Assembly: GCF_016545825.1 (NCBI RefSeq)
Contig: NC_052612.1
Span: 46,855,738 to 46,919,737 of the forward strand
Origin: Eucalyptus grandis
Taxonomy: Eukaryota; Streptophyta; Magnoliopsida; Myrtales; Myrtaceae
Direction: 5' to 3'
Length of the DNA: 64,000 nt
Both the position numbers and the translations under genes were made by a program. This document shows positions 1-9,820 of this stretch, in pieces. The notes under the pieces were generated by a model, which saw only the letters and a list, made by a program, of their open reading frames with translations, made no database searches and was not told the origin of the DNA. How positions within the stretch are numbered: the first letter of the stretch is position 1; every line of letters begins with the position of its first letter.

Positions 1-194
1 AACAAGTAAACCATGTCATCTTCCAAAGATGGAGTGATGGAGCATGTGGATATTGTCGTCGGCCACCGAGTGATGACCACCACCATGACAGCTGATTGTC
101 GTCACTTCCAATCACCGTTTGATCATTGTTGCCTTTGACCATCACTGATCGTGTCCCAACAACTGAAGGTGAAAGGGAGTCTAAAGTCGATCTG
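1..194. other. Flank left of the Sirevirus element
   Basis: No gene recognised. The stretch is rich in TGG/CCA-type triplets (gatg, caccacc) and has no long open frame. It ends at the TG that starts LTR-A; the five bases before that (190-194, atctg) would be the target-site duplication, but the matching 3' end of the element is lost, so this cannot be checked. Confidence 0.4.
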
Positions 195-1157
195 TGTTGG
201 AGAAATCTTTCCAGAATATTTTGAAGCTGACAAAACGTTTCTATTAGTCTAGTCTGGAGCATTATAGACCCTTCTATTTAGAGTCTGAAGACCTTCATTG
301 GAGACTCTTCTATTTAGAATCTGAAGACCTTCAGATCCCCAGACTCAGTACTCAAGACTCAAGACTATTCTCATCGACAGTTTCTAATCCAACGATGAAG
401 ACGATCTAGAGCTAAAGTGTTTGGTTGAGGATTTGGTCTTATCCACCGGAGAAGATCTCTTGGCTGGGTATGATATAACAGATTCTTTTATTCGAAATCA
501 AGATCGTTTGAAGATCCGATGATTGACGAAATACTCTTGGAAGGTTCTATTCTTGGAAACCAAGATCCTGATTGTATGGGCGAACATGATTGATGGGCTA
601 TCAACATGTTCCTTTAATAGCTCGAATGTTCTTCTTAATTGATTCTGTCCAACGGGAAGATTGGAAGAATTCCTTTGGTAAGTGCCAACGGGTATGATGG
701 CATAAAGGAGTATAAAACGAAGACGTTCTAGCTGTTCAAGTAGATGCGCGATAGAGAAATTCCAGAGTCTGAAGCTCCTTGATTATTAGTCATTCATATT
801 GAGCAAAACTGTATTCACAAAATAGAGTCTATACTTAGTGATACCTTGAGGGAGTGTGGTAGATCCTTCTACACCGTGAAATCAAGGGAGAACAGTGCTG
901 TAACATCTCTTTGTTCATAGTGGAATCCAGCTAGTGGGCTGTCAGTGCAGAAGAGTGGACGTAGGCTTGAAATAAGCCAAACCACTATAAACATTGCGTT
1001 CAATTTTCTCTTCCCTATTCTCAATCTTATTTTGATTGTTGTTTGACGAGAATCAATTGTCTCAATTCTATCAACTGTCTAGTATCGTGCGATTATCGTG
1101 AGAAACTACTCTTTATACCTATTCACCCCCCTCTAGGTACTTTTACTAGCCATATCA
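195..1157 (+). repeat. 5' LTR (type A) of the Sirevirus element
   Basis: Starts TGTTGGAGAA and ends ...CATATCA just before the primer binding site. Its first ~700 bases are repeated with few differences at 8831-9499, one difference being an extra ~40-nt block near 285-330 in this copy. It is dense in AGTCTGAAGA and ACTCAAGACT motifs, probably part of the U3 enhancer region. Confidence 0.85.
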
Positions 1158-1159
1158 AT

Positions 1160-1171
1160 TGGTATCAGAGC
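1160..1171 (+). other. Primer binding site (initiator tRNA-Met type)
   Basis: tggtatcagagc lies two bases after the end of LTR-A. This is the usual plant copia PBS, complementary to the 3' end of initiator tRNA-Met. It is not itself a tRNA gene. Confidence 0.9.
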
Positions 1172-1219
1172 TCGTGTACTCACTTTATTTGAAGTGTTTT
1201 ACTTCAGAGTAAAAGATCC

Positions 1220-2160
1220 ATGGTTAATATACTAGCTTTAGGGCTGATGGAAGGTCAAAGCAATACCAGACCTCCTTACTTTGATGGAAAGGACTACAAC
1301 ATCTGGAAAAACAAAATGAAAGCATTTCTTCGATCAAAGGATCCTCTGGAATGGGACGTTGTAGAAAAAGGAATCACTCCTAAAGTTGCATCTGTCTCAG
1401 AAAGAGGGAAAGAAACTGTTGAGACCAGTGGAATGACTCATGAAGAGATAATCAAGAGACAAACTCTTGATGCGAAGGCTATTTATTCTTTATATTGTGC
1501 CTTGTCACCTACTGAATATAACATAATATCTTCTTGTGTTACAGCAAAAGAAGTCTGGGATAGGTTACATGTTACCTATGAAGGAACTGATCGAGTGAAA
1601 GAAACCAGAATCAACATCCTTCTTGATCAATATGAAGCCTTCAAAATGAAACTTGGAGAATCTATAACTGACATGTTTAGCCGTTTTACAGAGATTGTAA
1701 ATGGTCTTGAAAATCAAGGATAACCAATTTCTGATCCCATGAAGGTAAACAAGCTACTGCGTGGACTCTCCAAGGATTGGAATCACATAAAGAATTCAAT
1801 AAGAGAGACGCAAAGAATCATGCCACAATCTGTCGACGAGCTGGTTGGAACTCTTCAGTCTTATGAAGTGGAACGAATTAATGAAGACGAAGATCCAAAA
1901 GGTAAGAAATCAATTGCATTAAAATCAATTGATGATTATGATGTTACAGATTCTGAAGATGATATGGATGATGAGGAGCTTGCTCTCATGATAAGAAGAT
2001 TCAAAAAACTGAATAGAAAAGGAAGAAGGTTCAACTCAAAGAAACAAAGTTTTCAAAGACAACGGACCAAGTCGTTGATGATGATGAATCAAACAAAGAT
2101 GTAGTTTGCTTTGAATGTAAGAAAAAGGGACACATCAGACCCAATTGTCCTCTTCTAAAG
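1220..2160 (+). pseudogene. Sirevirus gag remnant with zinc knuckle
   Basis: Structural (capsid/nucleocapsid) protein that packages element RNA. The first frame (1220-1723) opens with a segment typical of copia Gag N-termini (PPYFDG, IWKNKMKAFL). An in-frame TAA after codon 167 interrupts it, and reading resumes at about 1739. An acidic stretch follows near 1920-1990. A CX2CX4HX4C zinc knuckle (CFEC...GH...NC) sits at about 2107-2150 in another frame, so a frameshift lies near 2090-2105. The frame after it meets a TGA near 2170. It is therefore broken at least three times. Confidence 0.85.
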
Positions 2161-2265
2161 AAGAAGAAATGAAAAGCTGAAAAGTCTCGAAAGGCTCTTA
2201 AAGCCGAAACGTGGAGTGATACAGAGTGTGAAGAAAGTGATGATGAATATGCCAACTTATGTCTG

Positions 2266-5200
2266 ATGGCGCAATCAGACTTAGACTTAAACTCTGGATC
2301 AGACTCAGACAGTGAATTTGAGGTAAGTAATTTTAAAATTCCTATCAAGGTTTCTAAGTATATTGATGAGATGTGTCTTAGTCTTAAGACTTCTCTCAAA
2401 TGGATTTCCGAACTTAAAAAGGAAAACTCTGCTATAAAAAAACAGGAAAACATTTTAAAAGAAAGAGTTAAATGTTTAGACATGAATGTTTCCACTCTTA
2501 AAGAAAATGAAGATAGTCTTTTGAAAGAAAATGCTCTTTTAAAAACTGACTCATCAAATATCTCAAAGAAATTTTCAACAGGGTCCAAGAAACTTGAAAA
2601 AATTATTTCAGCTCAAAGACCTTACTTCAATAAGTCTAGTCTAGGTATGACAGCAGAAACAATTTCCTTGATTGATTTTCCTAAAGTAAAAGAAAGAATT
2701 AAACAAAGACCCTCGAGAGAGGCTTACAAAAATCATTTCAAGAAGGTTTTTGTAAAGTCTGTAGGTCGAAATGCCCTAAGGTGTTCAAAGTGCAATAGCC
2801 TAGATGACTTTGAAAAAGAGTGGCCTATGGTTTGGAAACCTGTTAAGAAAACATGGGCTAATACTGTTTAACTTACTAACACCAATGGACCCAAGAAAAT
2901 ATGGGTACTAAAGAAAGCTTGAGACTCTCTTTTAAATGCAGGTCTCATCAAGAAAAAGGTAAAGTGGTATCTGGATAATGGATGCTCAAGACATATGACA
3001 GGAGACTCAAATTGCTTTATAAAGATCGTTCAAGAAAATGGTGGAAAAGTCTCATTTGGAGGAAACAACAAATGAAGAATTGTGGGATTTGGAACTGTGA
3101 AAATTGGAAATCTCACAATAAGTAATGTTTCCCTAGTGGAATGACTCAATTACAATCTTTTCAGCATCAGCCAACTGTGTGATACTGGTTTTAAGATCTT
3201 TCAAGAAGGAATATGTTCTGGAACCAGTAAAGACTCTACTCAGTCTTTCATGGGTCGAAGGCATGGAAATATCTATCTCTTGGATGTGAAACTGGATGAA
3301 TCGCAATGCTTAATCTCAATTCAAGATGAAGCAAGCTTATGGCACAGAAAGCTTGGTCACATCAATATGAAGCAATTAGCCAAAATCTCAACAAAGCAGC
3401 TTGTTCATGGTCTACCCAATTTACCATACCAAAAGTCTGATCTATGCACTCCATGTATATTGGGAAAGCAGGTAAGAAATTCATTTAAGCCAATAAATCA
3501 TGTCTCTACTAATCATGTACTGCAGCTGCTGCATATGGATCTCTTCGGACCAACCAGAACTCAAAGCATTGGAGGTAAAAAATATTGCCTAGTAATTGTT
3601 GACGATTATTCCCGATTTACTTGGGTATATTTCCTTGCAAGTAAGTCCGAAACCTTCTCGTATTTTGAAAAGTTTGCTAAAAAGGTTCAAAATGAAAAAG
3701 GATGTGTTATCTCAAGTATAAGAATAGATCATGGAGGTGAATTTGAAAATCAAGAGTTTACAAAATTTTGTGATAAATCTGGCTTTAAGCATGTGTTCTC
3801 CTCTCCATATACTCCTCAGCAAAATGGAGTTGTGGAAAGAAAGAACAGATCTCTTCAAGAAATGGCTAGAACTCTTTTAATTGAAAGTAAGATTTCTTCA
3901 CAATTTTGGGCTAAAGCTGTTTCAACAGCGTGCTATATTATCAATAGAGTCTTTTTAAGATCTATTCTAGACAAAACCCCTTATGAGTTATTCAAAGGTA
4001 AGAAGCCTATTGTTTCATACTTTCATGTGTTCGGTTGCAAATGCTTTATACTGAAAAATGCAAAAGATCGAGTTGGTAAGTTTGAAGAAAGATCATATGA
4101 AGGCATCTTCCTTGGATATTCTACATCAAGCAAAGCCTACAGAGTCTACAATAAGAAGAGTCAATCTGTGGAGGAATCAACGAATGTCAAATTTCAAGAT
4201 TCTATGCAAAATGAGTCCAGTCAGACTCATCATGAAGAATTTGAACCTGCTCCAGACTCTCCAAAACTTACATCTCAAGAAGCATCTCATACTCTGGAAG
4301 ACCAGCATCAAGCTGTTCGTGAAGATTCAAGTAAAGAAAGAGATCATCAACCTGACGAATCAACCAGTAACTGGAAGCATAAGTCTAGTCATCCCAAAGA
4401 TCTTATTATTGGCGACATTAATGAAGGAATTCGTACAAGATCCAAAATGCGCGAAGAGTCTAATGCTGTGGCTTTCAATTCTGAAATTGAACCAAAAAGC
4501 ATAGAAGAAGCTTTATTTGATGAAAACTGGATTGAAGCTATGCAAGAAGAGCTTAGACAGTTCAACATTAATAATGTATGAGAATTGACATCTAAACCAA
4601 AAGGTAAAACTATTATTGGAGCTAAATGGGTGTTCAGGAACAAGATGAATGAAAAAGGAAAAGTCGTAAGAAACAAAGCAAGACTCGTGGCCAAGGGTTA
4701 TACGCAAGAAGAAGGAATAGACTATGATGAGACTTACGCACTAGTAGCAAGGTTAGAAGCTATTCGATTATTACTTGCGTTTGCTTGTTATAAAAATTTC
4801 AGGTTATTCCAAATGGATGTCAAAAGTGCCTTCCTAAATGGTTTTATACATGAGGAAGTTTATGTGGAACAACCACCAGGGTTTGAAGACCCAAAGAAGC
4901 TAGACTCAGTCTTCAGACTGAACAATGTCTTGTATGGTTTAAAGCAAGCACCTCGAGCTTGGTACGACAGACTAAGTAAGTTCTTAATACATAATGGTTT
5001 TGTCAAAGGTAAAGTAGATACTACTCTATTTATCAAAAATGAAAACAAAAGCTTTTTACTTGTTCAAATATATGTGGATGATATTATTTTTGGATCCTCT
5101 AATGAAAGTCTGTGCAAGAAATTTTCTAAGGCTATGCAGGATGAGTTTGAAATGAGTATGATGGGAGAGTTAACCTTCTTTCTTGGACTCCAAGTAAAAT

Positions 5201-5994
5201 AATTGAAGGAAGAAACTTTTATTCATCAAGAAAAATATGCTAATAATCTTGTCAAAAAGTTTGGACTGGAAAAGTGCAAAAAGACCGACATACCGATGTC
5301 AAGTTCTTTGAAGATAGACAAAGATGAAGAAGGGAAGAAAGTTGATCAAAAGCTGTACAGGAGTATCATCGGTTCACTTCTTTATCTTACTGCCTCTAGA
5401 CCTGACATTTTGTTAAGTGTTTGCATCTGTGCTAGGTTTCAATCAAATCCTAGAGAATCTCATCTCAGTGCTGTGAAACATATTATTAAATACGTTGCTT
5501 CATCTTCAAGCATCGGTCTTTGGTATCCTAAAGAGGGAGACTTTAATCTTCTTGGATATTTAGACGCAGATCTAGCTAGTTGCAGAGTTGATAGAAAGAG
5601 CACCTCGGGAACTTGCCAGTTGCTTGGAAGCAGGACAATGTCTTGGTTTTCAAGGAAACAAAATACTATGGCTCTCTCTACAACAGAAGCAGAGTATGTA
5701 GCTCTTGGAAGTTGTTGTTCGCAAATTCTGTGGTTAAAACAACAGCTACAAGACTTTGGAATTGAAGACTCATGCACTGAGATTAGATGTGACAACACCA
5801 GTGCAATCAATCTCACTAAAAATCCAATCATTCACTCAAGGGCAAAGCATATAGAGATTCGACATCACTTCATTAGAGATCATGTTCAAAATGGAGAAGT
5901 CTCGATTCAATTTGTTGATTCAAAGAGCCAACTAGCGGATATATTCACAAAACCTTGGAGAATATATGAGTATGCATATGTGCTGATTGGTTGA
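2266..5994 (+). pseudogene. Sirevirus pol remnant (protease, integrase, RT, RNase H)
   Basis: Polyprotein of a Ty1/copia element. In order: a linker with coiled-coil character (2266-2871); protease at about 2965, where the active-site triplet reads D-N-G instead of D-S/T-G; integrase with its HHCC zinc region (3331-3460) and core with MDLFGP, a DHGGEF and VVERKNR, giving the D,D,E residues; reverse transcriptase (about 4500-5200) with YVDD at 5071-5082; RNase H (about 5550-5960) with STTEAEYVAL and KHIEIRHH. Stops at about 3073, 3142, 4579 and 5200 and a frame change before 2960 make it nonfunctional. The final frame runs on past the usual LADIFTKP end into unrelated residues. Confidence 0.9.
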
Positions 5995-6144
5995 TATTAT
6001 ATTATCTATGGTATAATATTGAGCTGCAATTATTTTTCTATATATTGTTATGCTCAATCTATTTGTTATCTTCTGATATCCTTTGATTTAAATTAATATT
6101 TTTAAAAGCGTGTTTACAAATCTACATATTCAGAGATTGTTTTG

Positions 6145-6166
6145 TCATCATAAAAAATGGGGAGAT
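6145..6166 (+). other. Polypurine tract before LTR-B
   Basis: A taaaaaatggggagat tract immediately precedes the TGTTAGAG start of LTR-B. This is the expected plus-strand priming site; one T breaks the purine run (AAAAAATGGGGAGA). Confidence 0.75.
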
Positions 6167-7419
6167 TGTTAGAGAAATCCCTTATGATGGTTTGAAGATG
6201 ACAAAATAAATCAAAGGCTACTAATATGTTTGATAGTGGAGTAATAGACCATGCAGATGATAGAACATGTAAAGGATATTATCAAAGTCAGAAGACGGCC
6301 AGAAGACTGAACGTAACATATGTCTAGACTATATTTTGAAGATTTCCAGAGACGTGTCAAAGTCGAAGACGCCGGACTCAAGACTCAAAGTCTGAAGATT
6401 GCCAGACTCAAGACTAAAAGTCTGAAGACTGCCAGACTTTAGTGTCAAAGTCTGTTCTACATCAAAAGTCTGTCAACTCTGACTAATTCTAGATTGAACG
6501 TGAATGATGAACCAGGAAGACGGACTCTATGCTGAAGCGAACCGTAAGACGAGACTCTATGCTGAAGCTGAACTGGGTACAGACCTTAAAGCTAAATCTG
6601 TTCAGAAGCAAAATATGTTCAGACTTAGATTGTAAAGTCTATCGCACTCAGACTCAGATTGTAAAGTCTATTGCTCTCAGACTTTACATCAAGGCTCGAC
6701 AGATCGTAACTCAAGCCCAATCATATAACGGCTAGTGATCTGGTTTGGATTCCACATCAAGATTGATTTGATTGATTCAATATAATTGATTGACGATTGG
6801 ATCTTGAAGACAAGAACTTTCTATACGAAGAAGCTTTACTTATGGAAACCAAGATTTTGTTTGTATGGGCGATCGGAATCAATTTGGGATTCTACCTTCG
6901 CCACTCAACGGCTACCAAATCTTCTAGATACATAGCTGTCCAATGGGTATATTGGAAGACGATTCTCCGGGATACTGTCCAATGGCTAGTTTGGAAGCGG
7001 AGAAGTATTTAAGGAGATGAAGGACCGGTGATCAAGTAAGAGATAGAGCATAGAATTTATAATTCCAAAGTCTGAGCAATCTTCGATCATATACTTGTCT
7101 CTTGAGAGCTTAAACGTTTGTGATCGTGAGAGAAATACCAAAAGAGTGACTTAGTGAGATAGTGTGATCTACTACTAAGTGTTTGCACTCGAAGTTGTAA
7201 TCTCTTGTTGATTGCATAGTGGAATCCAACCAAGAAGGTTGTTAGCATGGGAGAGTGGACGTAGGCTTTGATTAAGCCGAACCACTATAAATTTTGTGTT
7301 CTTATTCTCTTCACTAACTCCTTTATTTTACTCAAAGTTTATTTTATTCCGCATATATTTGCCAAGGTTTATTTTATACACATATTCACCCCCTCTAGGT
7401 GTTCATACTAGCACTCTCA
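6167..7419 (+). repeat. LTR type B inside the composite element
   Basis: Starts TGTTAGAGAAATC after a polypurine tract and ends ...CACTCTCA before a second primer binding site. It therefore acts as the 3' LTR of the left internal region and the 5' LTR of the right one. Relative to LTR-A it is longer (1253 against 963 bp) and strongly diverged, but keeps a similar 3' half (agagtggacgtaggct...gaaccactataaa and the ttcacccc-ctctaggt end). It contains many cagactcaaagtctgaaga-like repeats at 6360-6470 and 6600-6690. Short open frames inside it are not genes. Confidence 0.8.
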
Positions 7420-7421
7420 AT

Positions 7422-7433
7422 TGGTATCAGAGT
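7422..7433 (+). other. Second primer binding site
   Basis: tggtatcagagt follows the end of LTR-B after two bases. It differs from the first PBS in the last base. Its presence shows that LTR-B is followed by a genuine internal region and is not a solo LTR. Confidence 0.85.
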
Positions 7434-7483
7434 CAAGTGCTCGGTTTATAAAAGTGTTTTTACTTTTGAGCTAAAGATTCTTT

Positions 7484-7720
7484 ATGGCTAGTATGTTGGC
7501 ACCAGGACTTATGGAAGGGCAAAGCAACACAAGGCCACCATATTTTGATGGAAGAAAATACAAGCAGAATGGTCAGAAAAGAACAATAAAAGAAGATGAT
7601 GAGCAAGGAAATTTATGCTTGATGGTACATTCAGAATCTGAGTCTAACTCAGACACAGACTCAGAATTTGATGAGGAAATCGAGGAAATAAAGGAAGAGA
7701 AGAATGAGAATTTGATTTAA
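7484..7720 (+). pseudogene. Internally deleted gag-derived frame
   Basis: A 78-codon frame opens like the upstream gag (LMEGQSNTRPPYFDG) and then jumps directly to sequence corresponding to the region after the zinc knuckle (NLCLM followed by an acidic S/D/E-rich stretch). All capsid and knuckle sequence between is missing, as are protease, integrase, RT and RNase H. The right-hand unit is thus a deletion derivative that would need proteins supplied in trans. Confidence 0.75.
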
Positions 7721-8830
7721 TCATATTTTGCAAAGTGAAAATCTGTTTTACGTGATGATGCAAGATATTCTTAGATATTCAAAGATTTTATTCTCTCTGT
7801 TTTTATCATACTATGACTAAGTGAGAATTTATTTTTCAAAATATCATTGTGCATAATATTCTTTCTTTGAATACTTTGTTACGATGAATTAAGAAAGAAT
7901 ATTTGATTATGGAGATTTTCTATTTTACTCTAATGTCAAGGAAGGATCCAAATTGATGGATACCAAAAAGGGAAATGAGTTGATTGCAGGAAATTCTTTA
8001 AGGGAAGGATGATTGTGAATCTACGCAAATTTTGGTGCAATCAGAAAATATCTCCTGCGACAATTGCAACAATTGTTTTATTCGCAAATATTGCCATGAT
8101 CATAGGGGGAGAAAATAAATCCAAAAGAAAAGGAAAAGAATCGTGATTATCTCAAAAAGGCAACAAATTGAGGGGGAGCTTTGATCAATTGTGGAAAAAT
8201 CTTTCTGAATTGATCGTGATCTTATTATGGATGGAATGAAAGGTAAATGTGTCAGAATTTGTTCAAAAAAATCCGGTTAGTGCATCTTTTATTACCTTTT
8301 GTCATTAACAAATCTCTTACTGATATTATCATTTTATTATGACAAAAAGGGTACGTGAATTTCATGATGCATCTGTGATTTTTATTGGATATTTGCTGAT
8401 ATATATGATTGAAGTGAGCTATATTGCATATCTTTAATATTTGACTTGTTTTATAAAAGCTAATCTTTTTGGAAATTATATGTCATTTTATATTCTCTAC
8501 GTGAATCTATTGTTATCGCTTTTTAATGATGACAAAAAGGGGGAGAATTGCAATATTTGATCTTTGACTTTAAAATTCTTACTTTAGTTTAGTTTGTTTG
8601 GATATTTGTTTTGAGCATGACTTGGGTGTGGATTTGAAATTGATTGTTACATTTATATCAAGTGTTATTGTATGGCTTTACTCATGAAAGACTAACCTAT
8701 TTTCTGTGGATGCAGAGTCTAGTTGAGTTGCTAATCTTTATGAGATATCCATATTGCTTGAGTAATGTTTTGCAGGTCAAAGCTGTTCAAATCTACAGGA
8801 AAGTTTTGTCACCATAAAAAAGGGGGAGAT
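7721..8830 (+). other. Non-coding internal region with multiple polypurine tracts
   Basis: No coding sequence. Purine tracts of the AAAAGGGGGAGA kind recur at about 8104-8112, 8170-8179, 8531-8545 and 8813-8830, and a related gacaaaaagggta is at 8341. Repeated tracts upstream of the true 3' tract are a described trait of Sireviruses. The last one abuts the truncated 3' LTR. Confidence 0.7.
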
Positions 8831-9499
8831 TGTTGGAGAAATCTTTCCAGAATATTTTGAAGCTGACAAAACGTTTCTATCAGTCTAGTCTGGAGCATTG
8901 TAGACCCTTCTATTTAGAGTCTGAAGATCTTCAGATCCCCAAACTCAGCACTCAAGACTCAAGACTCAAGACTATTCTCATTGACAGTTTCTAATCCAGC
9001 GACGAAGACGATCCAGAGCTAAAGTGTTTGGTTGAGGATTTGGTCTTATCCACTGGAGAAGATCTCTTGGCTGGGTATGATATAATGAATTCTTTTATTC
9101 GAAATCAAGATCGTTTGAAGATCCGATGATTGACGAAATACTCTTGGAAGGTTCTATTCTTGGAAACCAAGATCCTGATTGTATGGGCGAACAGGATTGA
9201 TGGGCTATCGACATGTTCCTTTAATAGCTCGAATGTTCTTCTTAATTGATTATGTCCAATGGGAAGATTGGAAGAATTCCTTTGGTAAGTGTCAACGGGT
9301 ATGATGGCATAAAGGAGTATAAAAGGAAGACGTTCTAGCTGTTCAAATAGATGCACAATAGAGAAATTCCAGAGTCTGAAGCTCCTTGATTATTAGTCGA
9401 TTCATATTGAGCAAAACTGTATTAACAAAAGAGAGTCTATACTTAGTGATACCTTGAGGGAGTGTGGTAGATCTTCTACACCGTGAAATCAAGGGAGAA
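8831..9499 (+). repeat. Truncated 3' LTR (type A)
   Basis: Matches 195-892 with a few substitutions and a ~40-nt indel. It stops abruptly after aagggagaa; the last ~265 bases of the LTR are missing and NLR-type LRR sequence begins at once. There is no second target-site duplication. Confidence 0.85.
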
Positions 9500-9516
9500 T
9501 GCGGGATTCTCGAAAA

Positions 9517-9820
9517 GGTTTCTTTACCCCAGTGGCTCGAAGGGTCTGCAAACACTTCAGAGGATAGATATTGCCGATTGCCTCAAACTTGAATGTATTG
9601 CCGAGTGGCTACAGAAATGTTCTTCACTGAGAAAACTGAAGATCGAGGACCGTACCAGGTCTTCCTCTTTACCGGATGGCCTTGGCCCCATCACACTTTG
9701 ATAGAGCTGAGGATTGATGCATGCGGGAAATTGAGGTGTGGAGTTGCAGAGAGAAGTGAGGATTGGAGCAAGATTTCTCACGTCCTGGAGATTTACATAG
9801 ATGGAGGGAAGATCAAATAA
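9517..9820 (+). pseudogene. Tail of a CNL resistance gene (last LRRs), truncated
   Basis: The first frame reads WLEGSANTLQRIDIADC ... EWLQKCSSLRKLKIED ... SLPDG, the same final LRR units as in the three CNLs of this window. A one-base shift near 9690 moves the rest (LIELRIDACGKL ... DWSKISHVLEIYI) to another frame ending in TAA at 9818-9820. The closing DW-KI-H pattern is typical of RGA-type CNL C-termini. CC, NB-ARC and most LRRs are absent; the 5' side is directly joined to the truncated LTR. Confidence 0.85.

Larger units (their letters stand above)
195..9499 (+). mobile_element. Composite Ty1/copia (Sirevirus-type) LTR retrotransposon, decayed
   Basis: Order seen: LTR-A (195-1157), primer binding site, gag-pol with stops and frameshifts (1220-5994), polypurine tract, a diverged LTR-B (6167-7419), a second primer binding site, a short gag-derived frame (7484-7720), several purine tracts, and a 3'-truncated LTR-A (8831-9499). 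Domain order protease-integrase-RT-RNase H marks Ty1/copia. The tRNA-iMet-type PBS (tggtatcagag) and repeated AAAAGGGGGAGA tracts before the LTR are typical of plant Sireviruses. The A-int-B-int-A arrangement cannot come from one simple insertion; recombination between related elements sharing the middle LTR is the likely explanation. It cannot encode functional proteins. Confidence 0.85.

Noticed and set aside
1160..1171. tRNA-like match tggtatcagagc
   Set aside because: It is the retroelement primer binding site; there is no cloverleaf around it.
6529..7012. Short open frames at 6529-6735 and 6797-7012
   Set aside because: They lie within LTR-B and consist of its motif repeats.
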